A DNA stretch of 40,806 bases from Oscillospiraceae bacterium (GCA_017416685.1 JAFQBN010000036.1:1-40806), one strand, 5' to 3'. Positions 31,953-40,774 are shown, counted from the first letter of the stretch. Translations and numbers: made by a program. The notes: generated by a model not told the origin, from the sequence alone.

Positions 31953-33620
31953 TTATTCCGGTCTGTCCGTCACGCAGGCAGACACAATATCGCTGTAATA
32001 GCGGCTGTTGCGATCCCAGTAGTTCATATACTTCTTCACACCAAAAGCAGGGCTGGAGGGAGTGCGGGGATCCAGCTGCTCCATCTCCAGTTCGTCGATG
32101 GTGGCAAGCTCGCCGCTGACATACTCCTCCAGGCGGTCGGCGCAGGTATCCAAACGGGTCATCACGCCGCCGATGCGGGCGTCGGACACCTCGAAGCCGA
32201 TGGGCTTGCTCTCGATCATCCACTGCTTGCGGAAGGACTTGTGGAACTTCTTCACCAGATCGCGGATGCGGCGCAGTTCACCGGCCAGCTCGGCCAGTTT
32301 CGCCTTATCACCGGCCTTGTAGGCGGCGCGGATGCGGATGCCGATGTCGCACTTTTCGGCGGTGACGGCGCACAGGTCGCGCATCGTCTCAAACAGATAG
32401 CCCCAACGGGGATGGTCACACCAGGGGGTCAACAGCTCCACCAGTTCCTCGTGGTCGGCACGAGCGTGGTCGGGAATGGTGGGGTCCATCAGACCGATGA
32501 AGGGGTCATTATACAGAATGTAGCGGGTGGGATGGACACAGTACTCCTCGCTCTCGTTGCGCTGGGTCAGATCCAGCAACAGGAAGGCGTCGTAGGGAAT
32601 ATCGTACTTCTCCTCGAAGTTCTTTTTAATCTGCTCTTCGTCGGTAATGCCCTTGGCAATCTGGCTGGCGTAGAACATACCGGGCAGTACGGCGAAGTGG
32701 GCGCACTCGCCGCCGTCGTCGCCGAAGGTGCAGATTTCCACGTTCTCCACCCCCTGCTCGATGCAGGCCTGGACGGAGTTGCGGATGGCACAGGTGCTGT
32801 AGTAGTTCTCGGGGTTGAAGCCGTGCCAGGACCACACCGCACCCAGATACCACAGGTTCTCCGCCTTGATTTGCTGGTGGATGTTCATCAGAGCCTTGTA
32901 GTCCTCTTTGTCCCGCTTGTAGTAGTCCCAGTACATCAGGGCGGCGTTGGCGGGCATCAGGTTGGACACATCGTCCTTGACGGCGTTGTTCACGTCGGTG
33001 TAGTTATCGTTGCCGGTGGCAAGGCGCACGGGCATATCGCCGGCAATGAGCATCATCTCGTAGCCGTACTTGTCCGTGATCTCGCACACCCGGGCCATAT
33101 GGCGCTTGAGCACATCCAGCCGCTCGTGATAGCCGTGGAGCTTCATATACTTGCCGCGGCCCAGCAGCTCCGCCTCATCCATAGCCACGCTGATAATGCG
33201 GCTGTCGAAGCACTCGGCACAGGTGGCAATCATGCTCTCGATAAATTCATAGGTACGCTCATCCTCACACAAAAGGATGTCGGCACAGTCGTTGATTTCG
33301 GAATAATGCTTCCAGCGGAAGATGGTAGCCATGTGCGCCAGGGTCTGAATGGCGGGAACGATCTCCACGCCGTGGGCCTTGGCGTATGCGTTGAGTTCCT
33401 TCAGTTCCGCCTTGGAGTAGCGGCCACGGGCATAGCCGAAGTAGGGATGACCCTCCACCTCATAGGTGTCCTCGGTGTACATCATCAGATGGTTGTACCC
33501 AAGGTCGGAAATAATATCGATCCATTCTTTCAGCGCGTCCACGGTCATAACCGAGTTGCGGGAGCAATCCACGGACGTAGCAAAGCGCTTGAAGGGAATT
33601 GGGTTGACAGGTTCGGGCAT
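31953..33620 (-). CDS. GH20C-like hexosaminidase-family protein, copy A
   Basis: A 555-residue GH20C-like protein lacking the usual N-terminal domain, without signal peptide. The catalytic Asp148-Glu149 pair lies in VAMDEAELLGRGKY; MYWDYYKRD and AVWSWHGFNPEN supply the barrel aromatic residues that line the sugar pocket. Where characterised GH20C enzymes have His after DEA (MDEAH), all three copies here have Glu (MDEAE). Copy A and copy C are nearly identical over long stretches, notably the last 250 residues. CTGGAGG lies 8 nt before the ATG, 27 nt after the activase stop, placing it in the glycyl radical enzyme operon. Confidence 0.82.
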   Translation of the reverse strand: MPEPVNPIPFKRFATSVDCSRNSVMTVDALKEWIDIISDLGYNHLMMYTEDTYEVEGHPYFGYARGRYSKAELKELNAYAKAHGVEIVPAIQTLAHMATIFRWKHYSEINDCADILLCEDERTYEFIESMIATCAECFDSRIISVAMDEAELLGRGKYMKLHGYHERLDVLKRHMARVCEITDKYGYEMMLIAGDMPVRLATGNDNYTDVNNAVKDDVSNLMPANAALMYWDYYKRDKEDYKALMNIHQQIKAENLWYLGAVWSWHGFNPENYYSTCAIRNSVQACIEQGVENVEICTFGDDGGECAHFAVLPGMFYASQIAKGITDEEQIKKNFEEKYDIPYDAFLLLDLTQRNESEEYCVHPTRYILYNDPFIGLMDPTIPDHARADHEELVELLTPWCDHPRWGYLFETMRDLCAVTAEKCDIGIRIRAAYKAGDKAKLAELAGELRRIRDLVKKFHKSFRKQWMIESKPIGFEVSDARIGGVMTRLDTCADRLEEYVSGELATIDELEMEQLDPRTPSSPAFGVKKYMNYWDRNSRYYSDIVSACVTDRPE

Positions 33621-33647
33621 AACGATAACCTCCAGTGCGTGTATAAC

Positions 33648-34487
33648 TTATGCTAAGATGGCCGGCACACCGGCACGGATAAAGGGATCCAGCAGACGTT
33701 CATCGGCCTTTTGACCGGTAAATTCCATGGGTTCCAGACCCAGCTGGGGGTACTTCGCCCCGGCCATGGGGTTGTAGGGCAGCAGTTCCGCCCGCTGCAG
33801 GCCGGGAATCCCCACCAGCAGTTTGGCAATGGCGGTCAGGTTTTCCTCCGTGTCCGTCACTCCGCCAATCAGGGGCGTGCGGATGATACAGGGGTGTCCG
33901 CTTTGGCGCAGATACTCCAGGTTTTGCAGAATGAGTGCATTGTCCTGCCCGGTATATTGCTTGTGCAGGCCGGGATCGGCCAGCTTCAGGTCCATCATCA
34001 CCAGTTCTGTCCGCGCGCACATAGCGGCGAACACATCGGTGGATGCAAAGCCGGAGGTCTCCACACAGCGGTGGACACCCTCCAACTTATCAAGCAAATC
34101 CAGCAGAAACTCCGGTTGGGACAAGGGTTCGCCGCCGGACAGGGTCACTCCCCCGCCGCTGATGTCCCAAAAGTCTTTCTCCCGCAGCAGCTTGGCGGCC
34201 AGCTCACCGCTGTCCACCTCACACCCCGACAAGGAAATCAAACCATTGGGACAGGCGTGAAGGCAGCGGTCAAAGCCTTTACACTCCGGATGGTCGCACC
34301 CCGCCCGGCACAGGCCGCAGCCGGTACAGCGGCTGTACTGCACCATCAGCTGAGGGTGGAACTCCAACCCCTCCGGGTTGTGGCACCACCGACAGCGCAG
34401 GGGACATCCCTTAAAAAACACCGTGGTGCGCGGGCCGGGGCCATCGTGGACCGCCAGCTCCTTAATGTCAAAAATCAGGCCCTTCAT
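33648..34487 (-). CDS. Glycyl-radical enzyme activating protein (radical SAM)
   Basis: A 279-residue activase that uses S-adenosylmethionine and an Fe-S cluster to form the glycyl radical on its partner. The radical SAM motif is FKGCPLRCRWCHNPEG (Cys28, Cys32, Cys35). A ferredoxin-like insert with extra cysteines follows (CTGCGLCRAGC at 54-64, then Cys69, Cys75, Cys79), predicted to hold one or two additional clusters, as in activases of dehydratase-type glycyl radical enzymes. TLSGGEPLSQ and DLKLADPGLHKQYTG are further family motifs. Its ATG is one base after the stop of the glycyl radical enzyme gene, so the two are translationally coupled. Confidence 0.93.
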   Translation of the reverse strand: MKGLIFDIKELAVHDGPGPRTTVFFKGCPLRCRWCHNPEGLEFHPQLMVQYSRCTGCGLCRAGCDHPECKGFDRCLHACPNGLISLSGCEVDSGELAAKLLREKDFWDISGGGVTLSGGEPLSQPEFLLDLLDKLEGVHRCVETSGFASTDVFAAMCARTELVMMDLKLADPGLHKQYTGQDNALILQNLEYLRQSGHPCIIRTPLIGGVTDTEENLTAIAKLLVGIPGLQRAELLPYNPMAGAKYPQLGLEPMEFTGQKADERLLDPFIRAGVPAILA

Positions 34488-34488
34488 A

Positions 34489-36549
34489 TTACAGGCCGTA
34501 GGCTCGGCGGGCGATGACGTGATCCTGATAGGCCTTATCTAGTTCCACAAAGTAGGCGCTCCAACCCCAGATACGCACCACCAGACGGCGGTACTGCTCC
34601 GGGTGCAGCTGGGCGTCGTGCAGCTGTTCGGCGCTGACGGCGTTGAGTTGGAACTGATGGCCGCCGCTGTGGATGAAGTAGCGCACCAGCTGTGCCACCT
34701 TGCTGCGGCTCTCCTCGCTGCGGAACAGCGTGGAGTCAAACTCCATGGTCAGGGGGCCGCCGTTGCAGGCCCGGGCCAGATTGGGCTTGGTAAAGGACCG
34801 CACAATGGACACGGGGCCCCCGGTCTTGGCGTACAGGCTGGGGGCATAGTTGGCGCCGAAGGGCTCACCGTGGCTGCGGCCGTCTGCGGTGCAGGGCGTC
34901 TCGGCCGCGTGCTGCAGGTAGAACATTGCAGAGCCGGTACCGCAGCGGAAGATACCGCCGCGCTCGTTTTTCCGGCCGGCCACCGCGTCGGCAAAGGCAT
35001 CCAGCAGGAACACCGCCTCGCCGTCCACGTAGTCGTCGTCGTTGCCCATCTTGGGCATCTCGGTACGCAGACGCTGACGCAGGGACTCGTAGCCTTCAAA
35101 GTTGGCATCGATGGCGGCAATCAGCTCGTCGGCGGTCAGGGACTTCTCTTCAAAGACCAGCTTATGAATGGCGGCCATGGTGTCCGCGGCGGTGGACACG
35201 CCGGTGCCGTGGATGCCGTAGTTGTTGTACTTACAGCCCAGAGTAACGTCCCGGGCGTTGTCGATGCAGCCGTCCATCATCATAGAAACGAAGGGGGACG
35301 GATAGATGTACAGACCCTTCACATTTTCCTCGATTTCGTCACAGCTGGTCACAATTTTCTTGACCACCTCGGCGCGGAACGCGTCGAAGTCGGCACACTT
35401 GGCCAAACTCTCGTGCATCGCCTCGTCAATGCACTTGGAGAAGGACACACCGGCAATGTTGTCGATATCCATGCCCTTGTGGGGGATGATAAACTCCCAG
35501 CAGGCAGCCACGGTGTAGTTGACCGCATCCTCGGGGGCATAACCCATCTCGATCAGGGCGGGAATGACGATATCATCGTTGGAGTACTGAGGGAAGCCAA
35601 GACCCTCCATGGTCAGGCGAGTACCCTCTTCATAGCGCTCGATGGGGGTGTCCTTATCCACGCGCAGGTTAATTTTGGGGTCGATGACCTTCAACTCTCG
35701 GCTGGCGGTCAGGCACAGGGAGGACAGCAGGTTAAAGGCATCCTTGCCATCCGCAGTACGGCCGCCCAGCATCATGCTCTGGCCGTCGTCCCCCTGCTGC
35801 ACGCCGGGGTACATATCGCTGTCCATGTTGAAAGACAGGAAGAACTCTTCCAGCAGTTCCAGCGCGGAGTCCTGGGTCAGCACGCCGGACTGCAAATCCT
35901 TCTGCAGATAGGGCCACATATACTGGTCGAACCGGCCCACACCCACGTGGTACATACCCTCCGCCCAGCAGGTGTAGTGCAGGATGCGGAAGAACTGCAG
36001 CGCTTCGGCAAAGGAGCGAGGGGGATTGTACGGCACGTTTGCAAGGCGGTCGGCAGCGGCGGTATTGCCGGCCCACTGGGCTGCGGCGCGGTAGCGCGCG
36101 CACAAATCGTACACGGCCTCAAGGCTCATGAGAAGGGCGGTGAGGTAGTCCTCCCCTTCCGTGTCCTGCTCGGCGCGGCAGCGATCCAGTCGCTGATTTG
36201 CGCGGTTTTTGACTTCATCCAGACCCAGCTCCATCACACTCTGATAAGAGGGGCAGATGTTGGACAGATTGCCCAGTTCGTGAATGAAGTGCTTCTGCTT
36301 CAGGTCGGCCTGCTCGGCATCGGTGAAGATGCCGGGCACATCGGTCACGGTGCGTATAAACAAAATCTCGCGACCGGTCAGCTCCGCGGGATGCTCGGCA
36401 GCCAGCAGCGCCTTCAGCCGATGGGCGCTGCGCAGCACGGGAGAAAGCCCTTTCTTCTGCCAATCCACCGCCCCGGCAAAGGGCGCGCGGTGTACATGGT
36501 GGGCATAGGCCAAACAGTTTTGCAACATAGTTTCAATTCGCTGTGTCAT
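34489..36549 (-). CDS. Glycyl radical enzyme of the PFL/dehydratase superfamily, unassigned function
   Basis: A 686-residue glycyl radical enzyme. The C-terminal glycyl loop reads LVVRIWGWSAYFVELDKA, with the radical at Gly662; most relatives have RVAGY or RVSGY. The thiyl cysteine is Cys350 in VAACWEFIIP, with Glu352 keeping the C-x-E spacing that supplies the base in eliminating enzymes. Pyruvate formate-lyase's CC pair is absent, so it is not PFL. It is about 70-160 residues shorter than PFL, glycerol dehydratase or choline lyase. AAGGAGGTCATAGT precedes the ATG. The activase and three glycosidase-family genes follow on the same strand. Substrate unknown; a carbohydrate-derived diol is suggested by context only. 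Confidence 0.9.
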   Translation of the reverse strand: MTQRIETMLQNCLAYAHHVHRAPFAGAVDWQKKGLSPVLRSAHRLKALLAAEHPAELTGREILFIRTVTDVPGIFTDAEQADLKQKHFIHELGNLSNICPSYQSVMELGLDEVKNRANQRLDRCRAEQDTEGEDYLTALLMSLEAVYDLCARYRAAAQWAGNTAAADRLANVPYNPPRSFAEALQFFRILHYTCWAEGMYHVGVGRFDQYMWPYLQKDLQSGVLTQDSALELLEEFFLSFNMDSDMYPGVQQGDDGQSMMLGGRTADGKDAFNLLSSLCLTASRELKVIDPKINLRVDKDTPIERYEEGTRLTMEGLGFPQYSNDDIVIPALIEMGYAPEDAVNYTVAACWEFIIPHKGMDIDNIAGVSFSKCIDEAMHESLAKCADFDAFRAEVVKKIVTSCDEIEENVKGLYIYPSPFVSMMMDGCIDNARDVTLGCKYNNYGIHGTGVSTAADTMAAIHKLVFEEKSLTADELIAAIDANFEGYESLRQRLRTEMPKMGNDDDYVDGEAVFLLDAFADAVAGRKNERGGIFRCGTGSAMFYLQHAAETPCTADGRSHGEPFGANYAPSLYAKTGGPVSIVRSFTKPNLARACNGGPLTMEFDSTLFRSEESRSKVAQLVRYFIHSGGHQFQLNAVSAEQLHDAQLHPEQYRRLVVRIWGWSAYFVELDKAYQDHVIARRAYGL

Positions 36550-36683
36550 ACTATGACCTCCTTAACGATAGTTTTCTATAATGAATGTATCAAATCTCAG
36601 ACCAACTTACTAGCCACATCACCGCAAAAATCGGCCATATATTGCACATTTTTTGATAACCTGTTTTCCTCTTGAAACAGGGG

Positions 36684-36719
36684 CAAAAAAACAGAGCGGA
36701 GAACAATACTCTCCGCTCC
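36684..36719 (-). terminator. Terminator of cca
   Basis: Stem GAGCGGAGA/TCTCCGCTC with a TGTTTTTTT tail on the minus strand. Just beyond it, CCTGTTT/AAACAGG (36660-36666 and 36675-36681) is an inverted repeat about 110 bp upstream of the glycyl radical enzyme gene and could be an operator or part of this terminator region. Confidence 0.8.
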
Positions 36720-36724
36720 GTTTT

Positions 36725-37879
36725 TTACTTTATTGCATCGATTTCAGCCAATAGCTGTTGACGGGTATTAGCCGCCGGATACTCCGCCACAAAGGCCAGC
36801 AACCGCTGCTGCATTTGCCCGATTTCCGGCCCGGAAAGGCCCATTTTTGCCAGTTCTCCACCGGATACAGCCAACTGTTCCGCCCGGATACAGGGGTTTT
36901 GGGCAAGCACGGCATCCACTTGACGCAACACTTCTTCCCCGGCCATGGCGGCTGCCGCCCGACAGGCATCCACGCCGTATTCCATCAGCGCAAGCCGCCA
37001 GTCCCGGTCAGTCGCCGGAATGCCCGCGCGATACAGTTTCTGCCCGGCACTACAAGCCCGGATGGTTGCACCGTCTGCTTTCAAGCCACGCAGGAAGCCC
37101 TCCGCTCCCTCCCCTGCCAGACAGGCACACAGACCCGCCCAGCGGAGCATCGGCTCACAAGGCAGGTTTGCAAGCCGTTCGGTTTTATTGGGCTTCGCTT
37201 TGCTCCACCCATCCATTAATCCAAGGTCAAACAACGTCCTGACCCGCTCCGGCCGGGCGGAACACAGTGTCTTTTCCACCTCAACCCGCACCCGTTCACC
37301 AGCAAGCGACTTTGCTTTACCCGCGTTTTGCATCAGTGCTTTTAGCGTGTTATCTTCAATCAAAAAACCCAACTGCGCCCCAAAGCGCACCGCACGGAAC
37401 ATCCGCAGGGCATCCTCGTCAAACCGGCGGTCCGGGTCACCTACACAGCGGATCATTTCTTCCTGTAAATCATCTTGCCCGCCAAAGGGGTCGATCAAAG
37501 AGCCGTCCCGGACCAGTGCCATGGCATTGATGGTAAAGTCCCGTCGGGACAAATCCTGCTCCAGCGTGGCATCAAAGCGCACCCCGTCCGGATGTCGTCC
37601 GTCGGAGTACCCCACTTCGGTGCGAAAGGTGGTCACCTCGACGCTCGTGCCGTCTATAACGACCGTGACCGTACCGTGCCTGACTCCGGTGGGAACAGTG
37701 CGCTCAAACAGTGCCATCACCTGCTCCGGCAGGGCGTTGGTGGTCACATCCCAGTCACCGGGGGCACGGCCCAGCAGCAGGTCCCGGACACAGCCGCCCA
37801 CAGGGTAGGCCTCAAACCCAGCCTGCCACAGCGTTTCACAACAATTCCGCGTGCATTTGTCCACGCTCTGCCAAAGCAT
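36725..37879 (-). CDS. cca: CCA-adding tRNA nucleotidyltransferase
   Basis: A 384-residue class II enzyme that adds or repairs the 3'-CCA of tRNAs. The catalytic head has AYPVGGCVRDLLLG followed by DWDVTT (the DxD metal site), the flexible RHGTVTVVID motif, RRDFTINAMA, and the template motif DEDALRMFRAVRFGAQLGF. The C-terminal helical tail is divergent, as usual. The ATG at 37879 follows GGGGAGGTAGG; a longer frame lacks a site. It is divergent from murC with 124 bp between the start codons. Confidence 0.93.
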   Translation of the reverse strand: MLWQSVDKCTRNCCETLWQAGFEAYPVGGCVRDLLLGRAPGDWDVTTNALPEQVMALFERTVPTGVRHGTVTVVIDGTSVEVTTFRTEVGYSDGRHPDGVRFDATLEQDLSRRDFTINAMALVRDGSLIDPFGGQDDLQEEMIRCVGDPDRRFDEDALRMFRAVRFGAQLGFLIEDNTLKALMQNAGKAKSLAGERVRVEVEKTLCSARPERVRTLFDLGLMDGWSKAKPNKTERLANLPCEPMLRWAGLCACLAGEGAEGFLRGLKADGATIRACSAGQKLYRAGIPATDRDWRLALMEYGVDACRAAAAMAGEEVLRQVDAVLAQNPCIRAEQLAVSGGELAKMGLSGPEIGQMQQRLLAFVAEYPAANTRQQLLAEIDAIK

Positions 37880-37935
37880 TTTCCTACCTCCCCGGTATGA
37901 TTTGAGGCAGGGCTGCTTATATTTAAGCACACCCC

Positions 37936-37964
37936 TTGTCATTTCATCATTGTTGTACTATAAT
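37936..37964 (+). promoter_or_regulatory. murC promoter
   Basis: TTGTCA (37936-37941), 17 bp, TATAAT (37959-37964), about 40 nt before the murC start. Confidence 0.85.
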
Positions 37965-38003
37965 AATGCCATTATAAACCAAATTAAAGGATGTGTAAAC
38001 CGC

Positions 38004-39377
38004 ATGGTTTCTCACCCCATTGAAACATATCTGTGTCCCGGCTGCCGCGCCCATCTGGTAGGCATCGGCGGCGTTTCCATGTCCCCTCTGGCGGAAGTGC
38101 TGCTGGGCGCGGGTCTTGTGGTCTCCGGTTCGGACATGCAGCGCAGCCCCACGGTGGAACGGCTGGAGTCCCTCGGCATCACCGTGACCATCGGTCACCT
38201 GCCCGAGAGTGTACAGGGCGCCGACTGTGTTATCCGTACCGCCGCCGTCCACGATGACAACCCCGAAATTGCCGCCGCCCGGGCCGCCGGGATCCCCGTG
38301 TTCGAGCGGGCTCAGGCCTGGGGTGCGCTGATGAAGCAGTATGAAAACGCCCTGTGCGTGTCCGGAACTCACGGCAAAACTACCACCACCTCCATGTGTA
38401 CCCACATCTTTATGGCCGCCAAGGCAGACCCTACGGTCATGATCGGCGGTCATCTGCCCCTGCTGGGTGCGGGTCATCGCGTGGGCAAGGGCGATACGGT
38501 CATCATGGAGTCCTGCGAGTACTGCGACTCCTTCCTGTCCTTCTTCCCCACTGTGGCGGTCATTTTGAATGTCGAGGCCGATCATCTGGACTACTTCGCC
38601 GACCTGGCCGCCGTGCAGCGCTCCTTCCTTGCCTTTGCCAACTTAGTGCCTGCCCACGGCTGGGTGGTTGCCAACGGCGAGGATGCCAATACCGTGCAGG
38701 CCCTTGCCGGTTACGAGGGCAACATCATCACCTTCGGTGTGGAGACCGGCGTGGTCCATGCAAAAAACCTGACTTTCACCAACGGAATGGCCGACTTTGA
38801 CATCGTGGCCGACGGCAAGCTGTACGCTCACGCCGCACTGCAAGTACCCGGTATGCACAATGTCAAAAACGCTTTAGCCGCTGCCGCTGCCGCCTATGTG
38901 ATGGGCATCCCCGCCGCCGCCGTGGCGGAGGGTCTTGGCTCCTTCACCGGCGCCGGCCGCCGCTTTGAGTTCAAGGGCGAGTACAACGGCGCAAAGATCT
39001 ATGACGACTACGCCCACCACCCCAGCGAGGTGGAGGCGCTGCTCACCGCCGTGAAGCCGCTGGGCTACAAGCGCATTGTCTGCGCCTTCCAGCCCCACAC
39101 CTACACCCGCACCAAGGAGCTGTTTGACGACTTCTGTCGGGTGCTGAAGCTGGCGGATGTGACCCTGCTGGGCGAGATCTACGCCGCCCGGGAGAAAAAC
39201 ACCATCGGCATCTCCTCCCGTGACCTGCTGCCCCACATTCCCGGGGCGACCTACCATGAAACATTAGACGAGCTGACCGATGCCCTGGCAGAGCTTGCCC
39301 AACCCGGCGACCTCATTTTGACGGTGGGTGCCGGCAGCATCTACACCGTGGGCGAAAAACTGGCCCAACGCAAGTAA
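38004..39377 (+). CDS. murC: UDP-N-acetylmuramate--L-alanine ligase
   Basis: A 457-residue Mur ligase adding L-Ala to UDP-MurNAc in peptidoglycan synthesis. It has an N-terminal Rossmann-like domain (HLVGIGGVSMSPLAEVL), the ATP P-loop VSGTHGKTTTTSM, the metal/substrate segment NVEADHLDYF, and the C-terminal domain with YDDYAHHPSEVEALL. The N-terminus is slightly longer than typical (MVSHPIETYLCPGCRA). The ATG at 38004 follows AAAGGATG; an upstream extension overlaps the divergent cca gene. It ends at a bidirectional terminator with pfkA. Confidence 0.95.
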   Translation: MVSHPIETYLCPGCRAHLVGIGGVSMSPLAEVLLGAGLVVSGSDMQRSPTVERLESLGITVTIGHLPESVQGADCVIRTAAVHDDNPEIAAARAAGIPVFERAQAWGALMKQYENALCVSGTHGKTTTTSMCTHIFMAAKADPTVMIGGHLPLLGAGHRVGKGDTVIMESCEYCDSFLSFFPTVAVILNVEADHLDYFADLAAVQRSFLAFANLVPAHGWVVANGEDANTVQALAGYEGNIITFGVETGVVHAKNLTFTNGMADFDIVADGKLYAHAALQVPGMHNVKNALAAAAAAYVMGIPAAAVAEGLGSFTGAGRRFEFKGEYNGAKIYDDYAHHPSEVEALLTAVKPLGYKRIVCAFQPHTYTRTKELFDDFCRVLKLADVTLLGEIYAAREKNTIGISSRDLLPHIPGATYHETLDELTDALAELAQPGDLILTVGAGSIYTVGEKLAQRK

Positions 39378-39384
39378 TCATCAT

Positions 39385-39420
39385 ACAAAACCCCGGACGG
39401 AAATCCGTCCGGGGTTTTGT
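39385..39420. terminator. Bidirectional terminator between murC and pfkA
   Basis: A 17-bp stem of ACAAAACCCCGGACGGA and its complement with a two-base loop, between convergent genes. Confidence 0.9.
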
Positions 39421-39428
39421 TCTGCAAA

Positions 39429-40409
39429 TCAGCCGTTGGTGGTGACCGCCTCCAGCACGTCGTAGCGGTCCATGGGGAACTGCTTGGTCATAGCCAGCGC
39501 TTCCTCAATGTCAATGGTAACGATTCTGCCGTCCTTGGTGGCAACCACGCAGTTGCCCTTGCCGGCCAGCAGGGTCTGCACCGCCTCATACCCCATGCGG
39601 GTGCCGGTTTCCCGATCCCGGGAGGTAGGCGAGCCGCCCCGCTGGATATGCCCCAGCACGGTCACCCGGGGGTCAAGGCCGGTGGCCTCTCGGATTTGGG
39701 CAGAGATGTCCATGGCACTGCCGGCGCCCTCGGCCACCACCACCATAAAGTGGGTGCGGCCGGCCAGACGGGCCTGACGGATCTTCTCCACCACGTCCTG
39801 CTCGATGTCCACAGGCCGCTCGGGGATCAGCACGGCAGTGGCACCGGTGGCAATACCCACATACAATGCAAGGTAGCCGGCCTGACGACCCATGACCTCC
39901 ACCACAGAGCAGCGCTCGTGGGACTGCATGGTGTCACGGAGCATATCGATGGCATCCACCGCAGTATTGCAGGCGGTGTCAAAGCCGATGGTGTACTGGG
40001 AGCAGCCGATGTCGTTATCAATGGTGGCGGGGATGCCAACCACGGGAATGCCGTGGCGGGACAGGGCCAGCGCGCCGCGGAAGGTACCGTCGCCGCCAAT
40101 GGCTACCACACCGTCCAGCCCCAGCAGACGGCAGGTGTCCACCGCCTTCTTCTGGCCTTCCTCCGTCCTGAACTCCTCGCTGCGGGCAGTGTACAGCACC
40201 GTGCCGCCCTTTTCGATGATGTGGCTGACGGTACTTGCGTCCATGCGGATGAAGTCACCCTTGATCAGGCCGTTGTAGCCACGGCGGATGCCGATGCACT
40301 CCACGCCCCGGCTCATGGCGGTACGGACCACCGCGCGGACCACTGCGTTCATGCCGGGGGCGTCGCCGCCGCTGGTCAGCACGCCGATGCGTTTGATTTT
40401 ATGTTCCAT
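39429..40409 (-). CDS. pfkA: 6-phosphofructokinase
   Basis: A 326-residue glycolytic enzyme. The nucleotide-binding start LTSGGDAPGMNAVVRA, the GGDGT motif (GGDGTFRGA), which has glycine where pyrophosphate-dependent enzymes have aspartate (pointing to ATP use), the catalytic PATIDNDI (Asp base), and MGRQAGYLAL are all present. The ATG at 40409 is preferred; a GTG three codons upstream overlaps the GGGAAG site. It is alone on its transcript. Confidence 0.95.
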   Translation of the reverse strand: MEHKIKRIGVLTSGGDAPGMNAVVRAVVRTAMSRGVECIGIRRGYNGLIKGDFIRMDASTVSHIIEKGGTVLYTARSEEFRTEEGQKKAVDTCRLLGLDGVVAIGGDGTFRGALALSRHGIPVVGIPATIDNDIGCSQYTIGFDTACNTAVDAIDMLRDTMQSHERCSVVEVMGRQAGYLALYVGIATGATAVLIPERPVDIEQDVVEKIRQARLAGRTHFMVVVAEGAGSAMDISAQIREATGLDPRVTVLGHIQRGGSPTSRDRETGTRMGYEAVQTLLAGKGNCVVATKDGRIVTIDIEEALAMTKQFPMDRYDVLEAVTTNG

Positions 40410-40540
40410 ACAGGTCACTTCCCATCTGTTATATTCCGCCTATGTTATACCATTTTATCACACCGATTGTCAAGGAAATCACAGGTATTCCCTCTATTTT
40501 ACCCGGCAAAAAACTTTTTCAAAAAAAGATGATTTTCCTG

Positions 40541-40569
40541 TTGACATCTTTGTTTGTTTCCATTATAAT
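40541..40569 (+). promoter_or_regulatory. Consensus promoter of the tRNA operon
   Basis: TTGACA (40541-40546), 17 bp, TATAAT (40564-40569): a perfect match to the sigma-A consensus, as expected for stable RNA genes. Confidence 0.92.
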
Positions 40570-40601
40570 AGCACCTGCCGTTCGAGTTGACGGCACAACA
40601 G

Positions 40602-40677
40602 GGGAGCATAGCTCAGCTGGTAGAGCGCATGCCTTACAAGCATGATGTCACAGGTTCGAGCCCTGTTGTTCCCACCA
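40602..40677 (+). tRNA. tRNA-Val (anticodon TAC)
   Basis: A 76-nt cloverleaf: acceptor GGGAGCA/TGTTCCC, D-arm GCTC/GAGC, anticodon stem CATGC/GCATG with loop CTTACAA, T-arm ACAGG/CCTGT, discriminator A and encoded CCA. Confidence 0.95.
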
Positions 40678-40694
40678 TTAATCCTTTACCATCT

Positions 40695-40771
<77 letters not shown>

Positions 40772-40774
40772 TTT

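Noticed and set aside
30011-32119. Frame of about 700 codons on the plus strand across GH20C-like copy B
   Set aside because: It is antisense to two intact glycosidase-family genes, composed of low-complexity V, H, G and Q runs, and has no ribosome site.
34489-36549. Pyruvate formate-lyase (pflB)
   Set aside because: The enzyme lacks the adjacent Cys-Cys active site and the length of PFL. Only the glycyl radical fold is shared.
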